From Mollicutes bacterium (GTDB lineage: Bacteria > Bacillota_I > Bacilli_A > Izemoplasmatales > Izemoplasmataceae): 14,203 nucleotides of DNA. The stretch is from positions 1 to 14,203 of the forward strand of contig PUMO01000205.1 in assembly GCA_003551405.1 (NCBI GenBank). The letters are read 5' to 3'. Positions 12,891 to 14,203 of the stretch are shown here, piece after piece. How positions within the stretch are numbered: the first letter of the stretch is position 1; each line of letters starts with the position of its first letter. Below the pieces are notes generated by a model, which saw only the letters and a list, made by a program, of their open reading frames with translations, made no database searches and was not told the DNA's origin. A program made the position numbers and the translations under genes.

Positions 12891-12901
12891 TATGAAGCCT
12901 C

Positions 12902-14005
12902 CTAAACGTTAAACCTAAACAGTAAGATGTCTCCGTCTTTGACACGGTATTCTTTACCTTCAAGACGCATTTTGCCTGCTTCTTTCGCTTTTATCATAGA
13001 GCCATAGTGTATTAAATCATCATACGCAATGGTCTCAGCACGGATAAAACCTTTTTCAAAATCCGTGTGAATCACGCCAGCGCATTGCTTGGCCGTCATA
13101 CCGTTTTTAAACGTCCAGGCGCGCACTTCCTTTTCACCTGCTGTGAAAAAGGTCCGTAGATTGAGCAATTGATAAGACTCATGAATTAAACGATCCAACC
13201 CTGATTCATATAAACCAAGGTCATGCAGATACTCCAACTTCTCATCATCCTCAAGGGCACTCATTTCCGCCTCGATCTGAGCAGAAATGGTAATGGCTTG
13301 CGCATGTTCCTTCTCGGCATAATCAAACACTGTATCGACATATTGATTCGAGGCTTCAGATACCATCATATCCTCACTGACATTACATACGTAAATAAGT
13401 GGCTTAAGTGTCAAAAAGCCATAGCTTTTAATTAAATTGATTTCATCTTTGTTAAAATCGAGCGTGCGAATCGGACGCGCATCCATAAGGGTTTCATGAA
13501 TGGTTTTAAGTAAACGGTGTTCACGTTCTATGTCCTTATCAACTTTCAGTTGTGCTTTTTTCTCAATCTTAGGCAATCGTTTTTCCACAATATCTAGATC
13601 GGAAAAAATTAGTTCTGTATTAATGGTTTCAATATCGCGGATTGGATCAACACTCCCATCCACATGCATCACGTTTGTATCATCAAAACAACGGACAACG
13701 TGGACGATGGCATCCACTTCACGAATATGGCTTAAAAACTGATTCCCAAGCCCTTCACCTTTTGATGCGCCTTTAACAAGTCCAGCAATATCTGTAAACT
13801 CAAAACTGGTAGGAATCACTTCTTTAGGGTTGAAAATTGAAGCAATGTCACTAAGCCTTTGATCGGGCACATCAACAATGCCCACATTGGGGTCAATGGT
13901 CGCAAACGGATAGTTCGCGGCGTGGGCCCCGGCTTTGGTAATGGCGTTGAATAGGGTTGATTTGCCGACATTCGGCAAGCCAACAATTCCTGCAGTTAGC
14001 GCCAT
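12902..14005 (-). CDS. ychF: Redox-regulated ATPase YchF (Obg-like, OLA1 family)
   Basis: Universally conserved P-loop protein associated with ribosomes and stress responses. It has 367 residues, normal length. The P-loop GLPNVGKST is at 9-17 and DIAG (G3) at 72-75. The G4 position reads NVSE at 208-211 instead of NKxD, the family change that favours ATP over GTP. A coiled-coil insertion lies around 130-175, and a C-terminal TGS domain (about 284-366) ends GKEYRVKDGDILLFRFNV. The ATG at 14005 has AAGGAGAT about 7 bases upstream. It ends in TAG, overlapping the ribosome binding site of the membrane-protein gene. In Bacillus the orthologue sits beside rpsF-ssb-rpsR; here cinA, the hydrolase and the membrane gene lie between. 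Confidence 0.97.
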   Translation of the reverse strand: MALTAGIVGLPNVGKSTLFNAITKAGAHAANYPFATIDPNVGIVDVPDQRLSDIASIFNPKEVIPTSFEFTDIAGLVKGASKGEGLGNQFLSHIREVDAIVHVVRCFDDTNVMHVDGSVDPIRDIETINTELIFSDLDIVEKRLPKIEKKAQLKVDKDIEREHRLLKTIHETLMDARPIRTLDFNKDEINLIKSYGFLTLKPLIYVCNVSEDMMVSEASNQYVDTVFDYAEKEHAQAITISAQIEAEMSALEDDEKLEYLHDLGLYESGLDRLIHESYQLLNLRTFFTAGEKEVRAWTFKNGMTAKQCAGVIHTDFEKGFIRAETIAYDDLIHYGSMIKAKEAGKMRLEGKEYRVKDGDILLFRFNV

Positions 14006-14039
14006 AAAATCATCTCCTTGAATGTAAACTCACTCAACC

Positions 14040-14068
14040 ATTCTATTACATACCAGAAGAAATTACAA
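14040..14068 (-). promoter_or_regulatory. Candidate promoter of ychF
   Basis: On the minus strand TTGTAA (14063-14068) and TAGAAT (14040-14045) are 17 bases apart, a fair match. Transcription would start near 14033, leaving about 28 bases before ychF. No terminator hairpin is visible between this and the gene at the right edge, so cotranscription from upstream is also possible. Confidence 0.45.
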
Positions 14069-14073
14069 TGGCT

Positions 14074-14203
14074 TTATTTCCCGGGGCGTATCTTGTATGA
14101 AATAACATAACGTTCACTTTCAGCTGGTTTGAATTTTCCTTCGAATCGTTTAAACGTGTAGTTCATTGCGTCAAGTCCAATTTCCAAATGTGCCATCGCA
14201 ATG
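14074..14203 (-). CDS. C-terminal end of an unidentified gene entering from the right edge
   Basis: The minus strand has an open frame of 42 codons from the window edge to TAA at 14074-14076, ending RYVISYKIRPGK. It contains YTFKRFEGKF and is mildly basic, with no membrane segment. Alternating hydrophobic and polar residues in RYVISYKI suggest a final beta strand. There is a loose resemblance to the ends of DUF2812-type domains, too weak to name it. It lies upstream of ychF in the same direction, 68 bases away. A short open frame at an edge can be chance, but its amino-acid make-up and codon use look coding. Confidence 0.55.
   Translation of the reverse strand, partial: IAMAHLEIGLDAMNYTFKRFEGKFKPAESERYVISYKIRPGK

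Overview
The window reads as a chromosomal core-gene stretch from a low-GC Gram-positive-type bacterium, most likely a Mollicutes-related or deep Bacilli lineage that keeps the standard code (Acholeplasma, Izemoplasma or Haloplasma-like). UGA is a stop here: prfA and the broken hydrolase both end in TGA, and every Trp codon checked is TGG, so Mycoplasma-type recoding is excluded. Gene families, consensus sigma-A-type promoters, strong AGGAGG ribosome binding sites and hairpin-plus-T-tract terminators all fit. The species assignment is inference from protein character and gene order.

Layout, left to right. (1) Minus strand: prfA-prmC-topA (3736 down to the left edge), release factor 1, its glutamine methyltransferase and DNA topoisomerase I, with two good tandem promoters in the leader. 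(2) Minus strand: gdpP::rplI - dnaB - lipoprotein gene (8337 to 3914), ending at a clear terminator. The c-di-AMP phosphodiesterase GdpP and ribosomal protein L9 form one 808-codon reading frame, yet a strong internal ribosome binding site sits just before the L9 ATG. (3) Plus strand: one gene, a YhhQ/COG1738 queuosine-precursor transporter, behind a perfect promoter and a candidate preQ1-I riboswitch. (4) Minus strand: rpsF-ssb-rpsR (10300 to 9254), ending at a terminator that faces the transporter's terminator. (5) Minus strand: cinA and an alpha/beta hydrolase gene (12335 to 10403); the hydrolase is split by a single in-frame TAA. (6) Minus strand: ychF and a small unrecognised membrane protein (14005 to 12414), with the C-terminal end of another gene at the right edge.

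How it fits together: most genes serve translation (RF1, PrmC, L9, S6, S18, YchF, tRNA queuosine supply) and replication or DNA topology (DnaB, SSB, TopA). The neighbourhood of gdpP-rplI-dnaB with ychF and rpsF-ssb-rpsR resembles the origin-proximal region of Bacillus, so the window may lie near oriC with nearly all genes on the minus strand. The points most worth a second look are the GdpP-L9 fusion with its retained internal start, the preQ1 riboswitch, the single-stop hydrolase and a very acidic lipoprotein downstream of dnaB. I see no mobile element, CRISPR array, tRNA or rRNA, and no gene-free stretch longer than 300 bases.
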